Source: Hymenobacter wooponensis (GTDB lineage: Bacteria > Bacteroidota > Bacteroidia > Cytophagales > Hymenobacteraceae). Taken from it: a DNA stretch of 64,000 nucleotides. Numbering within the stretch: the stretch's first letter is position 1; the number at the start of each line of letters is the position of its first letter. Shown piece by piece: positions 32,065 to 40,086 of this stretch. The notes under the pieces were generated by a model. It saw only the letters and a program-made list of their open reading frames with translations. It made no database searches and was not told the DNA's origin. Made by a program: the position numbers and the translations under genes. The DNA is taken from the NCBI RefSeq assembly GCF_004745865.1, contig NZ_SRKZ01000002.1:496001-560000 (forward strand), in the 5' to 3' direction.

Positions 32065-33360
32065 ATGGCAGATCTCGCGGCGCTCTACGCCCGGTTTACG
32101 GCATCCACGGGCGTCAGCACCGACTCGCGGCAGCCCCAAAATGGCACCTTGTTTTTCGCGCTGAACGGCCCCAGCTTCCGCGGCCGCGACTTCGCACCCC
32201 AGGCCCTGGCCAGCGGCGCCCGTTTTGCCGTGGTTGACGACGAAGCCCTGGTAGCCCAAGACCCCGACCGCTACACCTTTGCCCCGGACCCGCTGGAGCT
32301 ACTGCAAGAGTTGGCCCGCTATCACCGCCGCCAGCTTAGCATTCCGGTGCTGGCTATTACAGGCTCTAACGGCAAAACCACCACCAAGGAGCTGGTACAC
32401 GCCGTGCTGAGTCAGCGCTACCGGGTGCAATACACCAAAGGCAACCTCAACAATCACATTGGGGTTCCGCTGACGTTGTTAACCATTCAGCCCGGAGAGC
32501 ATGAGCTAGCCATTGTAGAAATGGGCGCTAACCACCAGGGCGAAATCGAGCTGCTATGTACGCTGGCTGAGCCCACCCACGGCCTCATCACCAACATTGG
32601 CAAGGCCCACCTCGAAGGCTTTGGAGGGGAGGAAGGAATTGCGAAAGGCAAGAGTGAGCTGTTCCGTTACCTGGCCAGCACGGGTGGCACCGCTTTCGTG
32701 AATACGCTGGATGCGCGCCTACCAGGCCTAGCCACCGTGGTAGAGAAGCGCGTTACCTACCCTGGCCCCGCAGATACCTACCCGGCTGAGCTGTTAGGGG
32801 CTACGCCACAAGTGGTACTGCGCCTGTTCAACGGCGAGCAGGTGGAAGCCCAGATTACGGGCGACTACAACTTCCCGAACTTGGCCGCCGCCGCGGCCGT
32901 GGGCGCATACTTTGCAGTACCCGATGCGGCCATCAAAGCTGGCCTGGCCGGCTATGCCCCCACCAACAACCGCTCTCAACTGGTGCGCACTGCCTACAAT
33001 GAGGTGGTGCTGGATGCTTACAACGCCAACCCCAGCAGCATGAGCGCCGCCCTACGCAGCTTCGCGGCCCGTGCCGGCAGCCCCGCCAGCAAAGCCGTAA
33101 TCTTGGGTGACATGTTCGAGCTAGGCCCCGAGAGTGAAGCCGAACATCGGGCCCTAGGCCACCTGCTACAGGAGCTACCCATCGAGACCGTGCTGCTGGT
33201 GGGCTCCCACATGCAGCATGCTCAGCACAACGGCTTCCTGCATTTTGCCACCAAGCCCGAAGCCGCCGAATGGCTCCGCGCCAACCCACTGCGCAATCGT
33301 CAGCTGCTCATCAAAGGCTCTCGCGGCATGGGCCTGGAAACTCTACTGGAGCTAGTGTAG
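32065..33360 (+). CDS. murF: UDP-N-acetylmuramoyl-tripeptide-D-alanyl-D-alanine ligase MurF
   Basis: 431 aa from the ATG at 32065. It starts with the Mur ligase N-terminal domain (STDSRQPQNGTLFFALNG, PQALASGARFAVVDD). The ATP loop is AITGSNGKTTTKEL near residue 100, followed by KGNLNNHIGVPLTLL, IVEMGANHQGEI and THGLITNIGKAHLEGF. The C-terminal domain has DAYNANPSSMSAAL and ILGDMFELGPESEAEH. It joins D-Ala-D-Ala to the UDP-muramoyl tripeptide in the cytosol. It stands apart from other mur/fts genes, and no dcw cluster is in the window. It converges with the rfbC gene over a strong terminator. Confidence 0.96.
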   Translation: MADLAALYARFTASTGVSTDSRQPQNGTLFFALNGPSFRGRDFAPQALASGARFAVVDDEALVAQDPDRYTFAPDPLELLQELARYHRRQLSIPVLAITGSNGKTTTKELVHAVLSQRYRVQYTKGNLNNHIGVPLTLLTIQPGEHELAIVEMGANHQGEIELLCTLAEPTHGLITNIGKAHLEGFGGEEGIAKGKSELFRYLASTGGTAFVNTLDARLPGLATVVEKRVTYPGPADTYPAELLGATPQVVLRLFNGEQVEAQITGDYNFPNLAAAAAVGAYFAVPDAAIKAGLAGYAPTNNRSQLVRTAYNEVVLDAYNANPSSMSAALRSFAARAGSPASKAVILGDMFELGPESEAEHRALGHLLQELPIETVLLVGSHMQHAQHNGFLHFATKPEAAEWLRANPLRNRQLLIKGSRGMGLETLLELV

Positions 33361-33468
33361 CACGGCAAATGATTAAATGAGTGATTGTTCTGATATAACG
33401 AGGAGGTGTGACGAGGCACTCGAAGAACAGTGTAGTCAGCCCACTCTGTTTGCAGTATAAATCCTTGC

Positions 33469-33519
33469 GATAACGAAAAGCCCTTACCTCCACAGTGGAA
33501 GTAAGGGCTTTTCGTTATC
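33469..33519. terminator. Bidirectional terminator between murF and rfbC
   Basis: Long perfect arms GATAACGAAAAGCCCTTAC and GTAAGGGCTTTTCGTTATC enclose a 13-base loop; suitable for both converging genes. Confidence 0.85.
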
Positions 33520-33612
33520 ACAGCATTGGAAGTGAAGAGGAAGTAGTAGTAGCTACACTGCCTTGGCGCAAGTCGCAGTGACATGCCTAGGCCACTTCAC
33601 ATTCCTTTACCG

Positions 33613-34155
33613 CTAAAAAGGACTCTGAAGGTCTTTTAACAGCGGCTGAATTTGGTCTTTAGGAGAAATAACTGGGTCGGTTAGCTGCCAGCGGATGTTC
33701 AGTGCAGGGTCGTTCCACAGGAGGCCACCTTCGGAGCTGGGCTGATAGTAATTGCTGCATTTGTAGAGGAAGAGCGTGTCATCCTCAAGGGCCGCAAAGC
33801 CGTGAGCGAAGCCAACGGGAACGTACAGCATGTTGTAGCGGGTAGCATCTAGCTCTACCGCCACGTGTTGCCCGTAAGTAGGCGATTCGCGGCGGATGTC
33901 GACTACTACATCAAGAGCGCGGCCTTGGGCTACGCGCACCAGCTTGGCTTGTGCGTACGGGGGCTGCTGGAAGTGCAGGCCCCGCAACACGCCCCGCATA
34001 GAGCGCGACTGGTTGTCCTGCACCCAGTTCACATCGACGCCCGCATCCCGCATTACTCGCTCACTGAATGACTCAAAGAATGCGCCGCGGGCATCGCCAA
34101 ATACGCGGGGCGTAAACTCAACTACCCCAGCCAGGGCATGATGCTTAATCTCCAT
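33613..34155 (-). CDS. rfbC: dTDP-4-dehydrorhamnose 3,5-epimerase RfbC
   Basis: 180 aa, cupin-type epimerase. Characteristic parts are TPRVFGDARGAFFESFSE near the start, WVQDNQSRSMRGVLRGLHFQ with the catalytic His, and VRVAQGRALDVVVDIRRESPTYG. Then come YVPVGFAHGFAALEDDTLFLYKCSNYY with the catalytic Tyr, and the end VISPKD. It converts dTDP-4-keto-6-deoxy-glucose to the L-rhamnose precursor. It lies 33 bases after a glycosyltransferase on the same strand, suggesting a shared transcript for surface polysaccharide. rfbA, rfbB and rfbD are not in this window. Confidence 0.95.
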   Translation of the reverse strand: MEIKHHALAGVVEFTPRVFGDARGAFFESFSERVMRDAGVDVNWVQDNQSRSMRGVLRGLHFQQPPYAQAKLVRVAQGRALDVVVDIRRESPTYGQHVAVELDATRYNMLYVPVGFAHGFAALEDDTLFLYKCSNYYQPSSEGGLLWNDPALNIRWQLTDPVISPKDQIQPLLKDLQSPF

Positions 34156-34188
34156 ACAGGTGTATATTTTTGACTTCAGAGGGGCAAG

Positions 34189-35328
34189 TTAGACAGATTT
34201 CGAGACGGCGGCGCGCGCAGGCTGCACGTCTTCCACCACCCGTAGATACTTGTTGAGCACGATTTGCTCGTCAAATTTTTGCTCCGCCAGCTGGCGGCCA
34301 GCACGGCCCATTTGCTGTAGGCCACTATCGGGCAGGCGCAGAATCTGCAGCATTTTATCGGCGAGGTCTTGGGCGTTGCGCACTTCGCACAATAATCCGT
34401 TCTGGCCGTCTACTACGGTTTCGCGACAGCCGGGCACGTTGGTTGTCACAATGGGCTTCCCCATGGCAGCCGCTTCCAGCAAAGTCTTAGGCGTCCCTTC
34501 CCGATAGGAAGGCAACACCACGCAATCGGCCTGCGCAATGTGCTCGGCTACATTGTCGGAGGTGCCGAGGTACTCTACATGCCCGGCCCGGAGCCACTCC
34601 TCCACCACTACTCGCTTCACACCTACCCCACCAGATTCATCAATGCCACCCAGGAGCTGCACGCGGGTACCGGGCATGGCTTCACGCACTATGCGGGCGG
34701 CTTCAAAATACTCTTCTACACCTTTCTCATAGAGCACACGCGCAATCATAAGAAAGGTAAAGGGTGTGTGCCGGGTGAATTCCGCCGCTGGCCGAAACCT
34801 GTTGGTGTCAATACCAGAGCCGGGCAGCAGATCGGTGATGGCGGGGTTTACCAGCTTGTTCTCCACGAAGAGCTGGCGGTCGTCGGCGTTTTGGAAGAAG
34901 ATGCGTTTGGGAAACCGGAAGGCAAAGCGGTAGAGGCCTAGCGCTACCTTGCTCACCAGATTCTTCACGATAAACACCGTGCCCAGGCCAGACACGTTGT
35001 TTACACTAGGAATACCAGCTATGCGGGCAGCAATGGCCCCGTAAATATTTGGTTTGATGGTATAATGGAGTACCACATCAGGCCGCTCGCGCTGGTAAAT
35101 TTTGTAGAAGCGAGCCGCCAGTTGGGCGTCTTTTACTGGGTTAGTACCCTTATTTTCCATCAAGATGGGCACGTAGCGGCAGCCTAACTCTGTCTCTAGC
35201 CGCGCCGAGTACGCATCAGGCGGGGCAATGGCCAGCACCTCGTGGCCCGCTGCCTGCAAAGCCACTACTAGGCTGCGCCGAAAATTCCAGATATTCCAAC
35301 TTGTATTGATGACTATGGCAACGCGCAT
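34189..35328 (-). CDS. Family 4-type glycosyltransferase
   Basis: 379 aa, GT-B fold. The N-terminal Rossmann half starts RVAIVINTSWNIWNFRRSLVVAL and includes RPDVVLHYTIKPNIYG. The C-terminal half has FLMIARVLYEKGVEEYFEAA, then the GT4 signature VVLPSYREGTPKTLLEAAAMGKP with the donor-binding Glu, and GCRETVVDGQNG. It probably transfers a nucleotide-activated hexose or amino sugar to a lipid-linked glycan at the inner membrane. Immediate coupling to rfbC (33 bases) suggests O-antigen-like or capsule synthesis. The sugar and acceptor are not known. Confidence 0.93.
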   Translation of the reverse strand: MRVAIVINTSWNIWNFRRSLVVALQAAGHEVLAIAPPDAYSARLETELGCRYVPILMENKGTNPVKDAQLAARFYKIYQRERPDVVLHYTIKPNIYGAIAARIAGIPSVNNVSGLGTVFIVKNLVSKVALGLYRFAFRFPKRIFFQNADDRQLFVENKLVNPAITDLLPGSGIDTNRFRPAAEFTRHTPFTFLMIARVLYEKGVEEYFEAARIVREAMPGTRVQLLGGIDESGGVGVKRVVVEEWLRAGHVEYLGTSDNVAEHIAQADCVVLPSYREGTPKTLLEAAAMGKPIVTTNVPGCRETVVDGQNGLLCEVRNAQDLADKMLQILRLPDSGLQQMGRAGRQLAEQKFDEQIVLNKYLRVVEDVQPARAAVSKSV

Positions 35329-35465
35329 TCTGAGCGGTATGTAGTAAAGCGCGGCGCCAAGAGGCTACGCGGGCACAAAGGTAGCGTTCCTACGCGCGGG
35401 CGCGTTTTCTGTTTGCTACATTTTGGAATTTCCGGCCGCTTACCTGCTCTAAGCGCCAGCAGCCG

Positions 35466-35473
35466 TACCTTTG
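35466..35473 (+). promoter_or_regulatory. Bacteroidota -7 element directly before a start codon
   Basis: TACCTTTG matches TAnnTTTG and lies only six bases upstream of the ATG at 35480. If used, transcription would begin about at the start codon, giving a leaderless mRNA. No good -33 TTTG is visible at the usual distance. Confidence 0.45.
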
Positions 35474-35479
35474 CGGCCT

Positions 35480-36247
35480 ATGTCTGGTTCTCCTATTCTG
35501 TTGCGCCTACACCTGCTCGTGGTGCTGGTGTTTCTGCTGTTTTATGCTGTAAAAGCAGCTTTGCTGCTCCTCAACCGTCAGGAGCAATTACGCGCTGTAC
35601 GTGCCCGCACCCGCATTGCTGATTCGCTGCTAGGCATCCTGATTTTACTCACTGGTGGCATTCTGCTGGCTCAGCACCCCGGCACCACGCCGGGCTGGCT
35701 GTGGGTAAAGCTAGGCCTGGTGCTGGTACTTCTGCCCGCGGCTATTGCTTCTATGCGCCGGCAATTCAAGCCGGGAGTTGTTCTCACCTTACTTGGGTTT
35801 AGTTACGTGTATGGCCTAGCGGAAACCGGCAGCGTTGCCCTCCGCCGAGATCCTACGGCCACCTCCTACGCCACCACCCCTGGCCTAGCCGAAGCCACCG
35901 CCACTCCCGATGCCGAAGCCCCTTCCCGCTTGGCGGAACCTAACACCTCGCAGGAGATGGCCGCTGCTGCCGCGGCGGCATTGGGTGATGAGGCAACGCC
36001 CTCCGACGACCTGGTGCAGGGCAAAGCCCTTTTCCTGAAGAACTGCGCCGTATGCCACGGAGCCGACGGCCGTCTAGGCCTCAACGGTGCCCGCGACCTT
36101 ACTAAGAGCAACCTCAACCAGCAGGGCCGCATCTACCAGGTTACAAATGGTAGTATCAGCAAAAAAATGCCTGCCTTTGCCGATAAGCTTACTCCAGAGC
36201 AAATTCAACAGGTAGTGGCCTATTCGCTCACTCTCAAGAAACAATAA
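35480..36247 (+). CDS. SirB-like membrane protein fused to cytochrome c
   Basis: 255 aa from the ATG at 35480. Residues 1-115 hold four transmembrane helices (LLRLHLLVVLVFLLFYAV, IADSLLGILILLTGGILLA, WLWVKLGLVLVLLPAAIAS, VVLTLLGFSYVYGLA), resembling SirB2-type proteins. An Ala/Pro/Glu-rich linker leads to a cytochrome c domain (170-255) with heme motif CAVCH and axial Met in KKMPAFADKL. The heme domain should face the periplasm. It is likely an electron-transfer component, but the partner oxidase is not here. Single gene 91 bases before hflX on the same strand. Confidence 0.85.
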   Translation: MSGSPILLRLHLLVVLVFLLFYAVKAALLLLNRQEQLRAVRARTRIADSLLGILILLTGGILLAQHPGTTPGWLWVKLGLVLVLLPAAIASMRRQFKPGVVLTLLGFSYVYGLAETGSVALRRDPTATSYATTPGLAEATATPDAEAPSRLAEPNTSQEMAAAAAAALGDEATPSDDLVQGKALFLKNCAVCHGADGRLGLNGARDLTKSNLNQQGRIYQVTNGSISKKMPAFADKLTPEQIQQVVAYSLTLKKQ

Positions 36248-36338
36248 AGCGCCACAGCATCTTCCTGACCTAATACTCCGTTTACTAGCTACTCCCCTCT
36301 CATCCCACCCTACTCTCTTACCACGCAGTTAACTACCT

Positions 36339-37685
36339 ATGGCTAATAAACCTGCCTCTAAAGGCCGCAAGCCTGGCAACAGCACCCGCCACCCCGGCGC
36401 CACCGATGGCGTGAAAGGTCGTGCGGGTCGCATTCTGGCCAAAGCCAACCAAGACGGCACCTACGACACGGCCCTGGAACAGGAAACCGCCGTACTGGTG
36501 GCCGTTCCCGATAAGCGCCAGCCCGACACGCAAACGCAGGAATACCTCGATGAGCTTGCTTTTCTGGCCGAAACGGCCGGTGCTAAAGTCATCAAGCGTT
36601 TCGTACAGCGCCTCGAAAAACCCGATATCCGCACCTTCGTGGGGGAAGGCAAGCTGGCCGAAATTAAGGCCTACGTGCAGCACCAGGATATCAGTATGGT
36701 CATCTTCGACGATGACCTGTCGCCCTCTCAACTGCGCAATCTGGAGGCCGAGCTGCAGGTGAAGATCGTAGACCGCTCCCTGCTCATCATCGATATTTTT
36801 GCCAGCCGGGCAAAATCAGCCACAGCCCGCACGCAGGTTGAGCTGGCCCAGTACCAGTACCTGCTGCCCCGCCTCACCGGCCTCTGGACCCACTTAAGCC
36901 GGCAGCGTGGCGGTGGCGTATCGCAGCGCGGACCGGGTGAAACGGAAATCGAGACTGACCGCCGCGTAGTGCGCGACCGAATTGACCTGCTGAAGGAGCG
37001 CCTCAAGGACTTCGACAAGCAGAGCAACACGCAGCGGAAATCAAGGGGAGGCATTGTGCGAGTGGCACTAGTGGGCTACACCAACGTGGGCAAAAGCACC
37101 ATCATGAACATGCTGAGCCGCTCGGAGGTATTTGCCGAAAACAAGCTATTCGCTACCGTCGACTCAACGGTGCGCAAGGTGGTACTTGAGAATGTACCGT
37201 TCCTGCTCTCCGATACTGTAGGGTTTATCCGCAAGCTGCCCACCCGCCTGATTGAAAGCTTTAAGAGTACGCTCGATGAGATTCGGGAAGCTGATTTGCT
37301 GGTGCACGTAGTGGATATCTCGCACCCCACCTTTGAGGAGCAAATTGCGGTAGTGAACGAAACCCTCAAGGATATTGAGGCCGCTGATAAGCCCATGCTC
37401 TTGGTCTTCAACAAGATTGACTTGTATAACCCTGAGGCACAAGTAGAGCATCATGGTGGTTTTGAAGGCATGAACGAAGACGACGATGCCCCAGCCGCCC
37501 GTCCTACGCTAGAGCAGCTTAAGGCCACGTATATGGCCAAGATGCACGACCCGGTTATCTTCATCTCCGCACAAGAGCGCGAGAATATTGATGAGTTACG
37601 TGCTTTGCTGGTCCGTCATGTGTCGGCTATTGCGCAGCAGCGTTACCCCAACGTGCATCCAATCACCGAGACCGAGGAAGACTAG
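36339..37685 (+). CDS. hflX: Ribosome-associated GTPase HflX
   Basis: 448 aa. The N-terminal HflX domain has EYLDELAFLAETAGA and FVGEGKLAEIKAYV, IVDRSLLIIDIFASRA, and the signature GGGVSQRGPGETEIETDRR. The GTPase domain has P-loop GYTNVGKST near residue 245, DTVGFIRKLP and NKIDLY (NKxD). An insert of acidic residues (EGMNEDDDAPAARP) occurs before the last helices. HflX splits stalled ribosomes under stress. It is transcribed after the SirB-cytochrome gene but no functional link is known. Ends in a terminator whose loop is the iterated palindrome. Confidence 0.97.
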   Translation: MANKPASKGRKPGNSTRHPGATDGVKGRAGRILAKANQDGTYDTALEQETAVLVAVPDKRQPDTQTQEYLDELAFLAETAGAKVIKRFVQRLEKPDIRTFVGEGKLAEIKAYVQHQDISMVIFDDDLSPSQLRNLEAELQVKIVDRSLLIIDIFASRAKSATARTQVELAQYQYLLPRLTGLWTHLSRQRGGGVSQRGPGETEIETDRRVVRDRIDLLKERLKDFDKQSNTQRKSRGGIVRVALVGYTNVGKSTIMNMLSRSEVFAENKLFATVDSTVRKVVLENVPFLLSDTVGFIRKLPTRLIESFKSTLDEIREADLLVHVVDISHPTFEEQIAVVNETLKDIEAADKPMLLVFNKIDLYNPEAQVEHHGGFEGMNEDDDAPAARPTLEQLKATYMAKMHDPVIFISAQERENIDELRALLVRHVSAIAQQRYPNVHPITETEED

Positions 37686-37707
37686 TACTCTTCAACATGT
37701 ATCAAGC

Positions 37708-37743
37708 AGAAAGCCCCATTGGCCTAGGCCGATGGGGCTTTCT
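37708..37743 (+). terminator. Terminator of hflX containing the iterated palindrome
   Basis: AGAAAGCCCCAT on the left and ATGGGGCTTTCT on the right form the stem; between them lies GGCCTAGGCC itself, so the whole can pair to nearly the centre. A T run follows. Confidence 0.9.
37721..37730. repeat. Iterated palindrome GGCCTAGGCC
   Basis: Full 10-mer forming the top of the hflX terminator hairpin. Confidence 0.95.
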
Positions 37744-37844
37744 TGTTTTTGGCTGAACCCCAGTCAGAACACTAAAGCAAGTCTTTAGATAAGACCGACA
37801 GCGCTAAATGCAACCCTTGCCCTTCTCAATTTCAGCAAGAACCC

Positions 37845-37925
37845 CTATTTGTTGAATATATTTTATTATATTTTGATTTTTCTTGAAATTATGACAACCA
37901 TAACTGACATTTTTTAGTACATCCC
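37845..37925 (+). promoter_or_regulatory. A/T-rich upstream region of the M43 protease gene
   Basis: About 80 bases unlike the GC-rich surroundings (runs such as TATTTTATTATATTTTG). It precedes the protease start by 40-120 bases and probably contains its promoter, with TTTTG words near 37873. Confidence 0.45.
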
Positions 37926-37964
37926 TCACGATTTGCCATTTCCCTTTCCACAACCAACTACTAC

Positions 37965-39260
37965 ATGAAAAAAACCTTTTACTCCCTCACGCTGGCTCTT
38001 CTGTGCGCTGGCCTAGCCACCTCCACGCAAGCGCAAAACCTGCAGTTTTCTAAGTCAGACCGCTTTAAGCTGGAGCAGCCGATACGCCGGCAGTGCGCTA
38101 CTATGGAAGTGTACGAGGCGCAAGTTGCCGCCGACCCACGTTTACCGGAGCGCATGGCGGCCATTGAGGCTCATACCCGTAAATTTGAGGCCAACGCGGC
38201 CGCTCGGCGGTTGTCTACTACTGCCGCTACTGCGGGTACCATCACCATTCCGGTGGTAGTGCACGTGGTGTATAACACAACTGCGCAAAACGTATCGGAT
38301 GCGCAGGTACAGGCGCAGATTGACGTTCTGAACCAAGATTTTTCGAAGACCAACACCGACGCCAGCCTGATACCCACCGCTTTTGCGGGGCTGGCCGCCA
38401 ATACAAACGTGCAGTTTGTGCTAGCCAAGCGCGACCCAAATGGCAGAGCCACCAACGGGATTGAGCGCACCCAAACCAAAGTATCGTCCTGGAGTTCTAA
38501 CGATGCGGTAAAGAACGCCAAGCGTGGTGGCGCCAACGCGTGGCCCGCGGGCCAATACCTAAACCTGTGGGTGTGTAATCTAGGCCAGGGCCTACTGGGC
38601 TACGCGCAGTTTCCTGGGGGCCAAGCCAGCACCGATGGAGTAGTAGTGCTGTATTCTTCTTTGCCCGGTGGCTCAGCCAAGCCTTACGACAAAGGCCGGA
38701 CGGCCACGCACGAGGTAGGCCACTGGCTGAACCTGCGCCACATCTGGGGTGATGCCAGCTGCGGCAACGACTTGGTGTCGGATACGCCCACTCAGCAAAC
38801 CAGCAACTACGGTTGCCCCTCCTTCCCGCACGTGACCTGCTCAAATGGGACCAACGGCGACATGTTCATGAACTACATGGACTATACCGATGATGCCTGC
38901 ATGTATATGTTTACCCAAGGCCAGTCATCGCGCATTAATGCGCTGTTTGCCTCCGGGGGTTCCCGTGCTTCGTTGCTTACTTCTGCCGGCGGCACGGCCC
39001 CTGCTGCCTTGGTAGCCAAAACAGCTGAGGTGGAGCTGTATCCTAACCCTACCAGCAACCGCCTCACGCTAAAGCCGAGCACCGAGGAAGCCGGCATTCA
39101 GTGGGCTGCCAAAGTATACGACCTACAAGGCCTGGAAATGAAGCAGGTGCGTGCAGAAAATGCCACTACGCTTGACGTAGCCGCCCTGCCTGCCGGTCTG
39201 TACCACGTTATCCTGTCCGACGGTCAGACCACAATTCACCGCCGCTTCCGCAAGGAATAG
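37965..39260 (+). CDS. M43 family zinc metalloprotease with T9SS type A sorting domain
   Basis: 431 aa with a signal peptide ([20 protein letters not shown]). After a pro-segment, the catalytic domain (about 85-340) has [10 protein letters not shown], then the metal motif [11 protein letters not shown] (HExxHxxGxxH-like, near residue 249) and a Met-turn region with [18 protein letters not shown]. This is the pregnancy-associated-plasma-protein/cytophagalysin (M43) type. The last 75 residues ([28 protein letters not shown]) form a T9SS sorting domain, so it is exported through the outer membrane. It is a secreted endopeptidase. Confidence 0.95.
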   Translation: MKKTFYSLTLALLCAGLATSTQAQNLQFSKSDRFKLEQPIRRQCATMEVYEAQVAADPRLPERMAAIEAHTRKFEANAAARRLSTTAATAGTITIPVVVHVVYNTTAQNVSDAQVQAQIDVLNQDFSKTNTDASLIPTAFAGLAANTNVQFVLAKRDPNGRATNGIERTQTKVSSWSSNDAVKNAKRGGANAWPAGQYLNLWVCNLGQGLLGYAQFPGGQASTDGVVVLYSSLPGGSAKPYDKGRTATHEVGHWLNLRHIWGDASCGNDLVSDTPTQQTSNYGCPSFPHVTCSNGTNGDMFMNYMDYTDDACMYMFTQGQSSRINALFASGGSRASLLTSAGGTAPAALVAKTAEVELYPNPTSNRLTLKPSTEEAGIQWAAKVYDLQGLEMKQVRAENATTLDVAALPAGLYHVILSDGQTTIHRRFRKE

Positions 39261-39287
39261 TTTCGCCTCCCCTCTCCTAAATGCCCC

Positions 39288-39322
39288 AACAGCCTGGCCT
39301 ATCATCCGTAGGCCAGGCTGTT
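39288..39322 (+). terminator. Terminator of the M43 protease gene
   Basis: Perfect stem AACAGCCTGGCCTA/TAGGCCAGGCTGTT with a seven-base loop; the stem itself carries the GGCCTA/TAGGCC word. Confidence 0.85.
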
Positions 39323-39376
39323 AGTTGGTGGCCTAGGTGGCCTAGCCGTGCGCTACTTCCCTGAACTTTCTACTCC

Positions 39377-39406
39377 AGGACCCGCCGAAGCCGGCGGGTC
39401 CTTTTT
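39377..39406 (+). terminator. Second terminator before sixA
   Basis: Stem AGGACCCGCCG/CGGCGGGTCCT with a T run. It further separates the protease from sixA. Confidence 0.85.
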
Positions 39407-39505
39407 GTTCCGTTCCTTTACGTTGGCGTAAGCGCTACCGTAGGCCACAACCATTTGGCGGGCGCCGTAGTAAAGGACTCGTTCCCACTCTTTCTCTTCC
39501 TCCCG

Positions 39506-40000
39506 ATGAAGACTCTATACCTGATGCGCCACGCTAAATCTAGCTGGAGCTTCGACGACCTAACCGACAAAGAACGGCCGCTCAACTCCCGTGGCCGCGA
39601 CGATGCCCCCGCCATGGGGCAAGCGCTGGCGGAAAGAGGCATAACCCTGGATTTGCTGGTGGCCTCGCCCGCCGTGCGGGCACTGAGCACGGCCGCGCTG
39701 GTAGCCAAAGAGGTGGCCTACCCCCCCGAAAAAATTCAGGTAATCGACCGCATTTACGAAGCCGAGGTGATGGACCTGCTTGATGTAGTACGCCAGCTAC
39801 CCGATGGCGCCGAATCCGTGCTGCTCGTAGGCCACAACAATACCCTCACGGAGTTTGCCAACGTGCTTTCTCCTAACCCCATACCGGAGATGACTACGGC
39901 GGCCATTGCCTGCCTGAAATTTACCTGCGACCGGTGGGTTGACGTAAACCGCACGAACGCCGAGCTCTACTTCTACGACCATCCTCGGCACGAGAATTAA
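39506..40000 (+). CDS. sixA: SixA-type histidine phosphatase
   Basis: 164 aa from the ATG at 39506. The phosphohistidine motif is YLMRHAKSSW (RHA type). It continues with DKERPLNSRGRDDAPAMGQ and LLVASPAVRALSTA, with the second catalytic His in LLVGHNNTLTEFAN. This is the small SixA subgroup of the histidine phosphatase superfamily, which removes phosphate from protein histidines such as on the NPr protein in E. coli. It lies 86 bases before ppk1 on the same strand; a joint role with polyphosphate is possible but unproven. Cytosolic. Confidence 0.92.
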   Translation: MKTLYLMRHAKSSWSFDDLTDKERPLNSRGRDDAPAMGQALAERGITLDLLVASPAVRALSTAALVAKEVAYPPEKIQVIDRIYEAEVMDLLDVVRQLPDGAESVLLVGHNNTLTEFANVLSPNPIPEMTTAAIACLKFTCDRWVDVNRTNAELYFYDHPRHEN

Positions 40001-40086
40001 TGAGGAGATAACAATAGCTCAATAGCTCATCAAAGCAGGTGCGCTATTTGCAGGCCCCGCATCCTATTATCACCATCCCTTCTCTC

